Shown here: in pieces, positions 37,715 through 47,139 of the stretch
How the letters are laid out: every line of letters begins with the position of its first letter
Numbering within the stretch: the stretch's first letter is position 1
Assembly (NCBI GenBank): GCA_947460175.1
Contig: CANHGW010000002.1
Coordinates: forward strand, 124,001 to 188,000
DNA length: 64,000 nt
DNA from: Bacteroidota bacterium
GTDB taxonomy: Bacteria; Bacteroidota; Bacteroidia; Chitinophagales; Chitinophagaceae
Direction of reading: 5' to 3'
Made by a program: the position numbers and the translations under genes
Notes under the pieces: generated by a model
What the model saw: only the letters and a program-made list of their open reading frames with translations
Databases searched by the model: none
What the model was told of the DNA's origin: nothing

Positions 37715-37805
37715 TGATTAAAAAATGTTTGTTCATATTCTTATACCAATTGTATTTCCTTAATTGGTAGAATTGATGAATAAATAATACAGAACTATAA
37801 AAAAA

Positions 37806-37827
37806 CCGCATTCTAAACAGAATGCGG
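37806..37827 (-). terminator. Rho-independent terminator on the minus strand, upstream of the ABC-F gene
   Basis: CCGCATTCT (37806-37814) and AGAATGCGG (37819-37827) form a 9-bp perfect stem with a 4-base loop. On the plus strand it is preceded by seven A, so on the minus strand the stem is followed by seven T. It ends 131 bases before the ABC-F ATG and nothing obvious upstream on that strand requires it. Confidence 0.65.
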
Positions 37828-37897
37828 CCTCATTGGATAATGAAAAAAACACTAATAACATTTCACAGGCATTTTGGTATAAATTTGGTTGGTTTGA

Positions 37898-38011
37898 TTA
37901 GGCGCCTGTCGATTTGGTGAAATAAAAATAAGGTGAGTTGTACAATTCTATCGACCGATTGAGTATTTGGTAGGTTTCAGTTAGTAAATGGTATATTGCA
38001 TGTTTGAAAAT
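37898..38011 (-). CDS. Possible small ORF/leader peptide upstream of the ABC-F terminator
   Basis: Weak call. An open frame on the minus strand ends with TYQILNRSIELYNSPYFYF and TKSTGA and stops at 37898-37900, about 70 bases before the terminator at 37827-37806. It has no ATG: starts could be ATT (38009-38011) giving 37 residues or a TTG giving a 15-residue peptide MYNSPYFYFTKSTGA. A 8-bp hairpin (38009-38016 with 38026-38033) overlaps the 5' side. The rest of 37675-38230 contains no gene I can support. Confidence 0.25.
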   Translation of the reverse strand: MFKHAIYHLLTETYQILNRSIELYNSPYFYFTKSTGA

Positions 38012-38230
38012 GCAGTGCCATTTTTACTGCATTTCTATGGAGAATATGTTTTATCTAGTTGGTTATTAATGATTTATATGTTTGACAATTCAATCATTTC
38101 AATTTTGTTAACCCATATTTATAAATGTTAGGTATTTCAAACTAATATGGAATTTTTTTTCGAAAACTGATTTGAATATTTCTTAAAAAATTATAGAGTA
38201 CAATGTACTTTTAAGCCCTAACAAAAAAAT

Positions 38231-39361
38231 ATGTCTACAATACTCGAATTGCTAAATTATACAGCGCGATTAAATCATCAAGATAGAGAATATATGCCTA
38301 CTCAATTGGGCAACAATATTTATATCATCGATGAGCAACATACCGATATTGATGATCTCGATATTATATTGATAGGATGTGGCGAATTGCGAGGACAACA
38401 TCCTTCATTAGCCTATAGCAATGCTGCCGACCTAGTACGAGAAGAATTGTATAAGTTGCATTATTGGCATACAGAAGTAAAAATTGGCGATATAGGAAAT
38501 ATATTAGAAGGGATTACATTGGGTGATACACGCGCCGCATTAAAAACAGTGTTATCAGAATTGCAACAGTTGGGTAAAAAAGTATTGGTGATAGGTGGGT
38601 CACATGATTTGACCTTGCAACAGTATGATGTATTTCGTGATCAGCAAACCATCATTGATTTTACTGTCATAGACATGCTCGCCGACCTCGACGATACCAC
38701 TGGTAATCGATACGATAATCACTTGATGGAAGCACTCACAAGTTCGCCCAATTTTGTACGACATTTTAATCTCGTTGGATTTCAAAGTTATTATGTGAAT
38801 CCAAATTTGATAGAGACATTTGATAAGTTGCATTTTGATTGTGTACGAGTAGGCAAAGCCCGCGAAGATTTAGAACAATTAGAACCTGTACTCCGTAGTT
38901 CGCACATTGTAAGCATCGATATCAATGCCATACGATTCAGCGATGCACCTGCCAATACACTTGGCTCGCCCAATGGATTCTATGGCGACGAAATGTGTAA
39001 ACTCACTCGCTTTGCAGGTATGAGTACCACCTTGAGTAGTATGGGCATTTATGGTTATATGCCCGAGCATGATCGTGAAAACATCACTGCTAAATTATTA
39101 GCTCAGATGATATGGTATTTTATAGATGGGGTACATGTATTGAAAAATGAATCGCCCCTCGAAGAGCTCGATCAGTTTATGGAATATCAAATTACATTTA
39201 CCGACAACAACACACTTTTTATCAAAAGTAAAAAGACCAATCGATGGTGGATGAAATTGCCCAATGGTAATTTTATACCATGCTCGCACAAGGACTACAT
39301 TACTGCCTGCAACAATGAAATACCTGAACGATGGATGAGAGAGGTGGAGCGATTGGTGTAG
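38231..39361 (+). CDS. Ureohydrolase-fold protein with degenerate metal site (arginase/formimidoylglutamase family)
   Basis: Has the arginase/agmatinase/formimidoylglutamase fold over about residues 40-310. The first metal block is kept as GGSHD (His125), but the DAHxD motif reads DMLADLDD, so the metal-binding His is Leu150, and the SxDxD motif reads SIDIN, so the second Asp is Asn. Catalysis at the usual two-manganese site is therefore doubtful. Residues 320-376 are an extra C-terminal tail (LFIKSKKTNRWWMKLPNGNFIPCSHKDYITAC). Such tails and changes are known in Bacteroidota family members whose function is not established. The gene is monocistronic. Confidence 0.8.
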   Translation: MSTILELLNYTARLNHQDREYMPTQLGNNIYIIDEQHTDIDDLDIILIGCGELRGQHPSLAYSNAADLVREELYKLHYWHTEVKIGDIGNILEGITLGDTRAALKTVLSELQQLGKKVLVIGGSHDLTLQQYDVFRDQQTIIDFTVIDMLADLDDTTGNRYDNHLMEALTSSPNFVRHFNLVGFQSYYVNPNLIETFDKLHFDCVRVGKAREDLEQLEPVLRSSHIVSIDINAIRFSDAPANTLGSPNGFYGDEMCKLTRFAGMSTTLSSMGIYGYMPEHDRENITAKLLAQMIWYFIDGVHVLKNESPLEELDQFMEYQITFTDNNTLFIKSKKTNRWWMKLPNGNFIPCSHKDYITACNNEIPERWMREVERLV

Positions 39362-39521
39362 GTGTTGAATAATTATAAGTTCAGATAGTAGTTGTAATAT
39401 TTATTTTACTTTTCTAACACATTTTATTAAAAAGATAGATGTGATGATGAATCTACTATTTAATAATTTGATAAATATCTAGGAAATAAAGTATATTTAT
39501 ATTATTAAATAACTGAAAAAA

Positions 39522-40331
39522 ATGAAAAATGCATTCTACTTATTTATTATTATTTTTATTTTAATAAATAAAAAAGGAATATCTCAAATAGTCCAAGTAG
39601 ATCAAATTTCAACTTCAAATCAGTATATACTAGTTTCTGGTCATTTTGGATATGATTTCCCAACGATAAATAATAAATTAGATTTTCTAAACTATACGCC
39701 AAATTATATTGGAGGTGGAAAGTTTAGTCAGTTTTGGAGTTGGTATGGTTTTGGGATTGATTTTGATTATACAACGACAGGAGTAAAAAGTACTTATCCA
39801 GTTAATTCAAAATTTTTTCTAAATGACACTACATTATTAACAACATATGATTTAAATGAAAAGAGTATTCGTAGAATTCAAATCGGTATTGGTCCTGATT
39901 TTAAACTAGATGTAAATAACAAAGTAATACTAATAGAAGCGGGTTTGCGATTAGGAATATCTACTTTTAAAGGTGGTCAAGTTGAACTGCGTGAAACAAC
40001 TACTTCATTGAATGAAACGTTACTATTTCATGCAGGGTATAATTCAAATATTCTATTTACTTCAAAAGCTCGATTTAGTATTGGGTTTTTCCCAAAAGGA
40101 AATAATGTGGGCTTTTCTTTAGGAGCATATTACATCAAACATTATAATGTAGTTGAATCAAAAAGTATTTCTTACGGGAAATCTGCTTTTATACATACTT
40201 ATACTAAAGATAATATATCAAATTCAAATAGAATAAATGGAACTGTACTATCTAGAACTGAAGCTTGTAATTGTGAAGCTTCATCGTATGGGGGTTTCAT
40301 TTCTCTTAATTTAAGAATGAATAATAAATGA
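39522..40331 (+). CDS. Outer-membrane beta-barrel-like protein, unknown function
   Basis: Not recognised. A 269-residue protein with signal peptide to about 19 (GISQ) and alternating hydrophobic/aromatic strands (FSQFWSWYGFGIDFDY, VILIEAGLRLGIS, FSIGFFPKGNNVGFSLGAYYIKHY) of a small barrel, as in PorT or OmpA-like proteins. It overlaps the next gene by four bases (ATGA), so the two are translationally coupled and the barrel is probably a partner or transporter of the vWA lipoprotein. Confidence 0.65.
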   Translation: MKNAFYLFIIIFILINKKGISQIVQVDQISTSNQYILVSGHFGYDFPTINNKLDFLNYTPNYIGGGKFSQFWSWYGFGIDFDYTTTGVKSTYPVNSKFFLNDTTLLTTYDLNEKSIRRIQIGIGPDFKLDVNNKVILIEAGLRLGISTFKGGQVELRETTTSLNETLLFHAGYNSNILFTSKARFSIGFFPKGNNVGFSLGAYYIKHYNVVESKSISYGKSAFIHTYTKDNISNSNRINGTVLSRTEACNCEASSYGGFISLNLRMNNK

Positions 40332-41218
40332 AAATGAATATAAGCACCTATATGAAAATTTTCATACCAAGTTTTCAACGAATGAAAAAATTGAAAGGTA
40401 CAAGGATATTACTTTCTTTTTTTGCTTTGTTAGTCATTCTTTTATTTTCAAAATGTAGTAAAGAACCTACTTGCGAAAGCCTTCAAGTTGAAAATTCTGA
40501 TAGCACGGCATGTTTGGTAGGTATGGATGTTGCATTTTTGATTGATTACACTGGAAGTATGTCAGATGCAATTGATAATATAAAATATTCTGTCAATAGT
40601 ATAGTCAACAATATTGCATTGAAATCTGGAGGTGACTATCAATTAGCCCTAGGAATATTTGATGAATATCCCACGGAAACTTACCCTCTCTATTTCGTTC
40701 AAAGTCCATATGCTAGTTTGCCATCCTCTTCTAAAAAAATTGTAACAACTAACCCTTTTCGAACGCAATATTTAACTATAATGGAAAAATTCAGTTCCTA
40801 TAATAAAACATCTTTTATAAATCAACTTAATAAACTCAATTCTATGGACATGTTCATGGGTAGTGGTGTAAGTTATCCTGAACCTGGAGGTTTACTTGCA
40901 TATGAAGTCGTAAAGAAAGATTTTGCAGGATTGTGGCGCAGTGGTAAAAAAAAGTATTGCTTTATTATAACTGACGCTCCTGATGGTGGTGATGATGATA
41001 ATGCTGATGCAACAGATGATTTACTATTACAAAACATTGCAAGTATTGCCGATACAAATGAAATTAGTTTTATTTTGATTACTACTGCTAGCGCTGGTAT
41101 TAATTACGAAACTCACCTAATTGATAATAATAAAGGGTCTTACAAATTATTGAATGCTGATTTCAATAATGTTAGTAAGGACATTAATTTAATTATAAAT
41201 AAATTATGTGATGATTAA
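40328..41218 (+). CDS. von Willebrand factor A domain lipoprotein
   Basis: Residues about 65-280 form a vWA domain: the metal-site loop reads DYTGSMS (DxSxS with Thr at the second place) after VAFLI, and CFIITDAPDGGDDD carries the later metal-binding acidic residues. A lipoprotein signal ends in LLFSKC; the ATG at 40382 gives a signal of normal length, the coupled ATG at 40328 gives 18 residues more. vWA domains bind proteins through a metal ion, so this is likely a surface adhesion or complex-assembly protein. Its pairing with a barrel is the only context. Confidence 0.8.
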   Translation: MKMNISTYMKIFIPSFQRMKKLKGTRILLSFFALLVILLFSKCSKEPTCESLQVENSDSTACLVGMDVAFLIDYTGSMSDAIDNIKYSVNSIVNNIALKSGGDYQLALGIFDEYPTETYPLYFVQSPYASLPSSSKKIVTTNPFRTQYLTIMEKFSSYNKTSFINQLNKLNSMDMFMGSGVSYPEPGGLLAYEVVKKDFAGLWRSGKKKYCFIITDAPDGGDDDNADATDDLLLQNIASIADTNEISFILITTASAGINYETHLIDNNKGSYKLLNADFNNVSKDINLIINKLCDD

Positions 41219-41382
41219 TTCTAAGTATCAGATTTTTTAATCAAATTTCTCAACTCTGATTTTTCTAAACAACTTAAAAAAAGTTTAATTTTATATTTTT
41301 ATCGTACATAAATTTAATTTCCTAATTTTAATTATGACTCATTTTTAGTTTATTTCTTATATTTTCTTGTAAATACTTCAAA

Positions 41383-43488
41383 CTATCCCACCTTCTTATA
41401 CCTCAATCGCAACGAATTGATAATAAGAACCACATCGCTCAAACCCATGATGGCGGCACCCCAAGTAGGTGTAAGCAAGCCTGCTGCTGCAACAGGAATA
41501 GCAATAACATTGTAGAAGAATGCCCAAAAGAGATTTTGCTTGATGGTCATGAAGGTATGTTTACCTAAACCGATTGCCATCGGAAGATTAGATAAATTAT
41601 TTTTCAATAAAATGACATTGGCACTTTGCATCGCAATATGTGTTGCATCGCTAAGTGAAATACCAATGGTAGCTTTAGCCAACGACGGTGCATCATTGAT
41701 GCCATCACCAACCATGGCAGTAGGTGAAATAGCCATCAATGCGTCTAATTGTTGCATTTTTTCGTGAGGTAAAAACTCACTGTATACTTCCTGGATATTT
41801 AATTCCGAAGCGATGCGTTCGCATTTTTCTTTTCGATCACCACTGAGCAAAATAGTTTTATAACCTTCATTATTTAATGTGGCAATTACTTCTTTTGTTC
41901 CTTCGCGTAGTTCATCTTTCAAATCTATCCAACCTACTAATAGCTTGTTTTTTAGTAGATATAAATCATGTCTTTTTTCATCTGTTTTTTCTTCCAATAT
42001 TCTATACGAACCTATGGTCCATATATTATTTTCTAGGTCACTAGCATGTATGCCGATTCCTTTTTCTTCTTCAATGTTTGTAAATGATATTGTATTCTCA
42101 ATAGTCCAATTAGCTAAAATACTTTTTGCAATAGGATGAGATGAATGTTGCTCGAGCGAAACGACTATTGCTTTAAATTCATCATCAGATAGTGTACTCG
42201 AAAATGTATCGATGATTAATTTGCCAGTCGTCAAAGTACCTGTTTTGTCAAACACAAATTGCTTGATGTCTTTGAATTTTTCTAAGGTATCACCACCTTT
42301 TATTAAGATGCCATTGCGAGCGGCACGTCCTAGTCCTACCATCACAGCTGCAGGTGTAGCCAAACCCATAGCGCATGGGCATGAAATAACTAATACGGCT
42401 ATGCTTCGCATTATACTTGTTTCTACACTAAGCTGTAAATAATAATGATTGACTACATACGTAAGTATAGCAATTGCAATAACGGTTGGAACAAATATGG
42501 CTGATATTTTATCGGCCAGTCGTTGCATAGCAGGCTTAGATGCTTGTGCTTGATTCACCAATTTGATGATATTGGCTAAGGCAGTACCCGAGCCTACAGC
42601 TATCGCTTTCATGCGAATACTTCCTTCATGCAAAATAGTACCACCAATTACATTTTCCGATATTGATTTTAATACAGGCAGGCTTTCGCCTATCATCATG
42701 CTTTCATCAAGCATGCCTTTACCTACTATTATTTCACCATCTACTGGAATTTTATCACCCGTATTGACTTGCAAAACATCATTCACTTTTACAAATTCAT
42801 TGTCTATTTCTTGTATGGTTTCTTTGCCAATACTATCTGTAAAAATAATCTTGGCTTTTGTCTTTTGATACTTCATCAAATCTTTGATAGAAGATGCTGT
42901 GGAGCGCACTGAATATTCTTCGAGAAAATTACCTGCTAATACCAATGTGATGATAGAAGCTGTCGTTTCAAAAAATAAATATTCGTGTGCATGTTCGGGA
43001 TGCAGATACCAACCAATGATACTATAGAAAAAAGCAGCGCTACTTCCTATAAAAACCAATACATCCATATTAGGAATTCCGTTTCGTAATGAACGAATGG
43101 CACTTACTCCAAAATAATATACACCAATGCCATAAACAGGCAGAGTCAATATAAGTTGAACGAATGGATTGTGCAATGGAGCCCAATTGGAGAACATATG
43201 AGCCATCAAGGGTATCCAAAACAAGATAGCAGTTATAAGTAATGGTTTCATGCTCGAATGAGAAAGTTCATCGGCATGTGTATCAGCTTTTATTTTATAA
43301 CCTAATCCTTCTATACCTGCAAATAATGAATCTACCTTAGTTTCATCTTCAATAGTAAATGAAACATCGCCTGTAGAGGCATTCGCTACAGCATTCTTGG
43401 CACCTTGTTTAGAGAGATAGTTGGTAATCGTCAACGCGCAATTGCCACATGTCATCCCGTCTACCTTGCATTCTATTGCTGTTTCCAT
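41383..43488 (-). CDS. Heavy-metal P1B-type ATPase (copper exporter type)
   Basis: Pumps a soft metal ion, most probably Cu(I), out of the cytoplasm. N-terminal HMA domain with GMTCGNC (C14, C17); eight hydrophobic helices; the metal-binding CPC at 370-372; phosphorylation motif DKTGT with Asp414; the ESMMIGESL block for the TGES loop; and GDGINDAPSL near residue 600. The CPC plus HMA with CxxC favours copper or silver over zinc or cadmium. No copper chaperone or regulator is next to it. The plus-strand tsaE gene starts 94 bases away. Confidence 0.92.
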   Translation of the reverse strand: METAIECKVDGMTCGNCALTITNYLSKQGAKNAVANASTGDVSFTIEDETKVDSLFAGIEGLGYKIKADTHADELSHSSMKPLLITAILFWIPLMAHMFSNWAPLHNPFVQLILTLPVYGIGVYYFGVSAIRSLRNGIPNMDVLVFIGSSAAFFYSIIGWYLHPEHAHEYLFFETTASIITLVLAGNFLEEYSVRSTASSIKDLMKYQKTKAKIIFTDSIGKETIQEIDNEFVKVNDVLQVNTGDKIPVDGEIIVGKGMLDESMMIGESLPVLKSISENVIGGTILHEGSIRMKAIAVGSGTALANIIKLVNQAQASKPAMQRLADKISAIFVPTVIAIAILTYVVNHYYLQLSVETSIMRSIAVLVISCPCAMGLATPAAVMVGLGRAARNGILIKGGDTLEKFKDIKQFVFDKTGTLTTGKLIIDTFSSTLSDDEFKAIVVSLEQHSSHPIAKSILANWTIENTISFTNIEEEKGIGIHASDLENNIWTIGSYRILEEKTDEKRHDLYLLKNKLLVGWIDLKDELREGTKEVIATLNNEGYKTILLSGDRKEKCERIASELNIQEVYSEFLPHEKMQQLDALMAISPTAMVGDGINDAPSLAKATIGISLSDATHIAMQSANVILLKNNLSNLPMAIGLGKHTFMTIKQNLFWAFFYNVIAIPVAAAGLLTPTWGAAIMGLSDVVLIINSLRLRYKKVG

Positions 43489-43545
43489 ACATGCAAATTT
43501 ACGATATTAAATACAACTCTTCGGTAATGTAAGTCTTAATCAAAG

Positions 43546-43578
43546 TTTGGAAGCTTTCATTCTTTCCGTTTATTTTTG
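43546..43578 (+). promoter_or_regulatory. Promoter of tsaE, probably leaderless
   Basis: TTTG at 43546-43549 and TATTTTTG at 43571-43578 with 21 bases between fit the Bacteroidota consensus. The ATG at 43583 begins only five bases beyond the last G, so the transcript probably starts at or next to the ATG. Confidence 0.6.
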
Positions 43579-43582
43579 CATC

Positions 43583-44005
43583 ATGCAACGAGAATTTCAA
43601 CTTGATGAAATACAGGCTGTCGCCCAGCAATTAGTAGAAGAATATCCAACTCATCGATGTTTTGCGTTCTATGCCGAAATGGGTAGTGGTAAAACAACCT
43701 TGATACATGCCTTGTGTGATAATCTAGGTGTGAAAGACAATGTAAGCAGTCCTACTTTTTCAATCATCAATGAGTATGAAATACCTTTGAGTAAACAACG
43801 AATTTTTCATATGGATTGGTATCGATTGAAAAATAGTGAAGATGCCTTTGAAGCAGGTGTACAAGATATATTAAACAATACAGATGATTATTGTTTTATA
43901 GAATGGCCCGAAATAGCTGATGAAATACTACCCAAGCATCATGTTGCAGTGAAGTTGAGTTTGATCAACGAAATGACCCGAGAAATAAAAACTATATCTC
44001 ACTAA
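43583..44005 (+). CDS. tsaE: tRNA threonylcarbamoyladenosine biosynthesis ATPase TsaE
   Basis: Part of the TsaB-TsaD-TsaE complex that makes t6A at position 37 of ANN-decoding tRNAs. Start taken at 43583 (MQREFQLDE); an upstream in-frame ATG at 43547 lies inside the promoter. P-loop GSGKTT is at residues 34-39 (EMGSGKTTL), with SSPTFSIINEY and FHMDWYRLK, both family blocks, and FIEWPE near residue 115. Length 140 is normal. Confidence 0.94.
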   Translation: MQREFQLDEIQAVAQQLVEEYPTHRCFAFYAEMGSGKTTLIHALCDNLGVKDNVSSPTFSIINEYEIPLSKQRIFHMDWYRLKNSEDAFEAGVQDILNNTDDYCFIEWPEIADEILPKHHVAVKLSLINEMTREIKTISH

Positions 44006-44034
44006 ATTACAAAATACAATTCAAGAAAGTTGAT

Positions 44035-44046
44035 TGATTTATATCA
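44035..44046. promoter_or_regulatory. FNR-type box upstream of the LamG-like gene
   Basis: TGATTTATATCA, preceded by T, giving TTGAT-TTAT-ATCAT: nearly the FNR consensus TTGAT-N4-ATCAA. The 12-base core is identical to that upstream of the HmuY-like gene. It lies about 70-75 bases before the likely transcription start. Confidence 0.5.
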
Positions 44047-44101
44047 TATCAATTTCTTTAAAATACCCTTTGTGGGGTATAGGATTCAACATTAGTCATT
44101 G

Positions 44102-44109
44102 TAATTTTG
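44102..44109 (+). promoter_or_regulatory. Candidate -7 element (TAATTTTG) for the LamG-like gene
   Basis: Matches TAnnTTTG, 18 bases before the ATG at 44128. No good -33 is seen. Confidence 0.4.
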
Positions 44110-44127
44110 CAGAAAATTATTTATACA

Positions 44128-45072
44128 ATGAAATCACTTTTATCTTTTTCCTTTTTGTTGTTGATGACCATATTAGCCCATGCACAACAAATCAAAATCA
44201 ATTTTGCAAATAACTTAATTGACTCCAGTACGAATCATTATTTGATTGATACCAATAATTGTGGCAATGCATTGTCCTTTTGCAATGATGCATCAGGCAA
44301 TGCGAATAATGCCTATCAGTTTGATGGCCTTTGTAGTATGAAAACCGATTCCTTTAGTATGACCAATACAAACTATCCGGGTATGAGTTTGAGTTTTTAT
44401 ATGAATAAAAATTTTGACAGTGATACCATTCAATATGGGTTATTTCATTTTTACAAAGGACCATTTTTAGTGTATGCATTGCATGATAGTATGTTTGTAA
44501 CCTTAACCGATACGGCCAATAATAATTACACCTATGGCGTACCTTGTCCTATCCCCAATGGGGAATGGTTTTGTGGTGTGATTACATTTAAAGATTATGG
44601 AGCGGTTGATTTTTATTTCAATAAAGCAAAATACAATGCTGGAACTACTACATACAAGATACTTCGTAGAACTTGCGAACCTGGTTTTTGTTATTGGTTT
44701 AGCATGGCGACTGAATTATGGGCCAATAAACCATTCAAAGGAAAGTTGGACGATGTACGAGTATGGAATTGGCCATCGGATTCTGTGAATGTAGATGAAA
44801 TATGCACCAAGACGATTATACCTCAGGGTGTTTCATCGTTTGAGCGAATTGAAGCCAAATTATATCCTAATCCTGCCAACAATTATATGACATTGGATAT
44901 GAAAGAAAAAGGAACATTGCTATTATATGATATGATGGGTAGCGTATTGAAAACACAATACATCGAATCAGGTATCAATACAATCTCAATTGAATCATTA
45001 ATTGAAGGAAATTATATTTTACTATTCCGAACTTCCAAAGGTGTTTATAGTCAACGAATATCTAAGCAATAA
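44128..45072 (+). CDS. Secreted LamG-like (concanavalin-fold) protein with T9SS sorting domain
   Basis: ATG at 44128 begins a signal peptide ending AHAQ. Residues about 25-215 have the LamG/concanavalin A-like pattern (NAYQFDGLCSMKTDSFS, NPGMSLSFYMNKN-type strands, WFCGVITFKDYGAVDFYFN, GKLDDVRVWN). LDDVRVWN with the strand before it is the usual end of LamG-like domains that bind sugars. The last 75 residues are a type A sorting domain (LYPNPANNYMTLDM). Six cysteines suggest disulphides. Ligand unknown. Confidence 0.82.
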   Translation: MKSLLSFSFLLLMTILAHAQQIKINFANNLIDSSTNHYLIDTNNCGNALSFCNDASGNANNAYQFDGLCSMKTDSFSMTNTNYPGMSLSFYMNKNFDSDTIQYGLFHFYKGPFLVYALHDSMFVTLTDTANNNYTYGVPCPIPNGEWFCGVITFKDYGAVDFYFNKAKYNAGTTTYKILRRTCEPGFCYWFSMATELWANKPFKGKLDDVRVWNWPSDSVNVDEICTKTIIPQGVSSFERIEAKLYPNPANNYMTLDMKEKGTLLLYDMMGSVLKTQYIESGINTISIESLIEGNYILLFRTSKGVYSQRISKQ

Positions 45073-45111
45073 TTATACTTATTGATTACCTTATTTAGGC
45101 AAAACAAAAAA

Positions 45112-45135
45112 GCATTTAGAGTAAATCCTAAATGC
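45112..45135. terminator. Bidirectional Rho-independent terminator
   Basis: GCATTTAG (45112-45119) pairs with CTAAATGC (45128-45135). A six-A run precedes and a seven-T run follows, so it works for both the LamG-like gene (plus) and dnaJ (minus), which converge here. Confidence 0.8.
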
Positions 45136-45163
45136 TTTTTTTATATAAATTTGATTGCAATGC

Positions 45164-46330
45164 CTAGCTAAATGCTTCTCTTATTTTATCAAAGAAACTC
45201 TTATCAGATTTTGATACATTGGGTTTGAAGTTGGGTGAATTTTTCAATTTTTCCAACATAGTTTTTTCTTCACTACTTAAATTTTGTGGTGTCCATACAT
45301 TAATATTGATGAGCTGATCACCTTTCTCGTAGCTATTCACACTTGGGAAACCTTTCCCTTTCAATCGTAATATTTTTCCTGCTTGTGTACCTGCAGGTAT
45401 TTTTATTTTTGCCTTACCTGTAATCGTTGGTATTTCAACTTCGAGTCCTATGACAGCATCAGGAAATGAAAGATGTAATTCATACAACACATTCAATCCC
45501 TCACGAATGAGTTCTGCATGTTTTTCTTCTTCTATTACGACTAGCAAATCGCCCGATTGGCCATTTCGTTCGCCTACATTTCCTTTACCATTGACACTGA
45601 GTTGCATACCTTCTTGTACGCCAGCAGGTATATCTATACTGATAGTCTCTTCGCCATATACTCGTCCTTCGCCTTTACAACTCGAACATTTGTGTGCAAT
45701 TTGGGTACCATCGCCATTACAAGTAGGACATGTAGTCACAGTTTGCATTTGTCCTAGGAAAGTATTGGTTACACGTCTTACTTGTCCGCTACCACCACAG
45801 CTACCGCATTGTTGTATGGAGGATTTATCTTTTGCGCCACTACCAGTACAAGTATCACATTTTACGTATTTTTTTACCTTAATGGTTTTGTGTACTCCTT
45901 TGATAATATCTTCATACGTAAGTTTTACTTTTATTCGAAGGTTAGAACCACGAGCGCCCGTGCCTCTGCTACGCTGACGTTGCTGACCACCGCCTCCAAA
46001 GAAACTGCCAAAACCTTCGTCGCCAAAAACATCGCCAAAGTTGGAGAAAATATCCTCCATACGCATACCGCCTTGTCCGCCGCCAAATCCACCACCGCCA
46101 GCAGCACCTCCTACACCAGCATGGCCATATTGGTCATATCGTTGTTTCTTTGAGGCATCACTTAGTACTTCGTAGGCTTCGGCCGCTTCTTTAAATTTTT
46201 CTTCGGCTGCTTTATCATTCGGATTTCTATCAGGATGAAATTGCATAGCTACCTTTCGGTAAGCTTTTTTGATTTCATCGGCCGATGCACTTTTACTTAC
46301 ACCTAATATTTCGTAAAAATCTCTTTTCAT
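45164..46330 (-). CDS. dnaJ: Molecular chaperone DnaJ
   Basis: Co-chaperone that delivers unfolded proteins to DnaK and stimulates its ATPase. J-domain at 1-70 with HPD at residues 32-34; a glycine/phenylalanine-rich region ([15 protein letters not shown]) at about 72-118; a zinc-finger region with four CxxCxGxG repeats ([32 protein letters not shown]); then the substrate-binding C-terminal domain and dimerisation. Length 388 is normal. It is 71 bases downstream of grpE in the same direction. Confidence 0.97.
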   Translation of the reverse strand: MKRDFYEILGVSKSASADEIKKAYRKVAMQFHPDRNPNDKAAEEKFKEAAEAYEVLSDASKKQRYDQYGHAGVGGAAGGGGFGGGQGGMRMEDIFSNFGDVFGDEGFGSFFGGGGQQRQRSRGTGARGSNLRIKVKLTYEDIIKGVHKTIKVKKYVKCDTCTGSGAKDKSSIQQCGSCGGSGQVRRVTNTFLGQMQTVTTCPTCNGDGTQIAHKCSSCKGEGRVYGEETISIDIPAGVQEGMQLSVNGKGNVGERNGQSGDLLVVIEEEKHAELIREGLNVLYELHLSFPDAVIGLEVEIPTITGKAKIKIPAGTQAGKILRLKGKGFPSVNSYEKGDQLININVWTPQNLSSEEKTMLEKLKNSPNFKPNVSKSDKSFFDKIREAFS

Positions 46331-46401
46331 TTCAATTTTGTAATCAGCATTAATATCAGCTGATAGATTTATTTTTTAAATAATCGTTTGAAAGGATTTG
46401 T

Positions 46402-46968
46402 TCAGTTATCTGAACTTTTTCCTACTACTACCTTTGCATGTCGAATCAATTTTTCATTGAGCATATACCCTTTTTCCAATTCGTCTACTACTTTTCCTTC
46501 CATGCCAACTGCTGGTATTTCGGTTACGGCTTCATGCTTTTCTACATCAAATTCTTCACCTTTGCTTTCAAATGCTTTAAGTCCTTTTTGCTGTAGTGTA
46601 TGTCTCAATTTATTAAATACCAATTGAGTGCCTTCTTTAATGGCATTGATATCGGTGGCTGTAGCCATTTGTTTTTCGGCACGCTCGCTATCATCGAGTA
46701 CTTCTACCATACTCATGATGACTTCTTTTCCAGCAGTTTGAATTAATTCGGCTTTTTCCTTGTAGGATCTTTTTTTGAAATTGTCAAATTCTGCCAACAA
46801 ACGCATGTATTTATCCTTCCATTCACCTACTTCAGCTTGAAGTTTGGCATTTTCATCTTCGTTCGTCATTTCGTCATTAAGATGACTTGTACCTGCCACA
46901 TTCTCATCAGAATTTATATCCAATGGGATTTCTTGTTCTACTATGGGCTCTTTTTCGTTTTCTGACAT
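46402..46968 (-). CDS. grpE: Nucleotide exchange factor GrpE
   Basis: Exchanges ADP on DnaK. The start at 46968 (MSENEKEP) fits the family; the longer ATG at 47022 adds 18 residues of no use. An acidic N-terminal tail leads to a long coiled coil (about 60-115, EVGEWKDKYMRLLAEFDNFKKRSYKEK) and the four-helix/beta-wing C-terminal part (GLKAFESKGEEFDVEKHEAV, VVDELEKGYMLNEKLIRHAKVVV). It is the first gene of the grpE-dnaJ pair and divergent from the arginase-family gene. Confidence 0.95.
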   Translation of the reverse strand: MSENEKEPIVEQEIPLDINSDENVAGTSHLNDEMTNEDENAKLQAEVGEWKDKYMRLLAEFDNFKKRSYKEKAELIQTAGKEVIMSMVEVLDDSERAEKQMATATDINAIKEGTQLVFNKLRHTLQQKGLKAFESKGEEFDVEKHEAVTEIPAVGMEGKVVDELEKGYMLNEKLIRHAKVVVGKSSDN

Positions 46969-47139
46969 ATGTTTTTGCTTATTTTTTGCTTGTATTACTA
47001 CAATACGCAAATTATTTGCCAATCCAAGCTTTTAAGACAAAATGTCGTAAGAAAAATGTAGAGATAGTTTTTGATATCAGCTTAAACATGCATTCATATG
47101 TCTAAAACGTAAATGTGTAGTTTTTTCGAGCAAGGAGTG

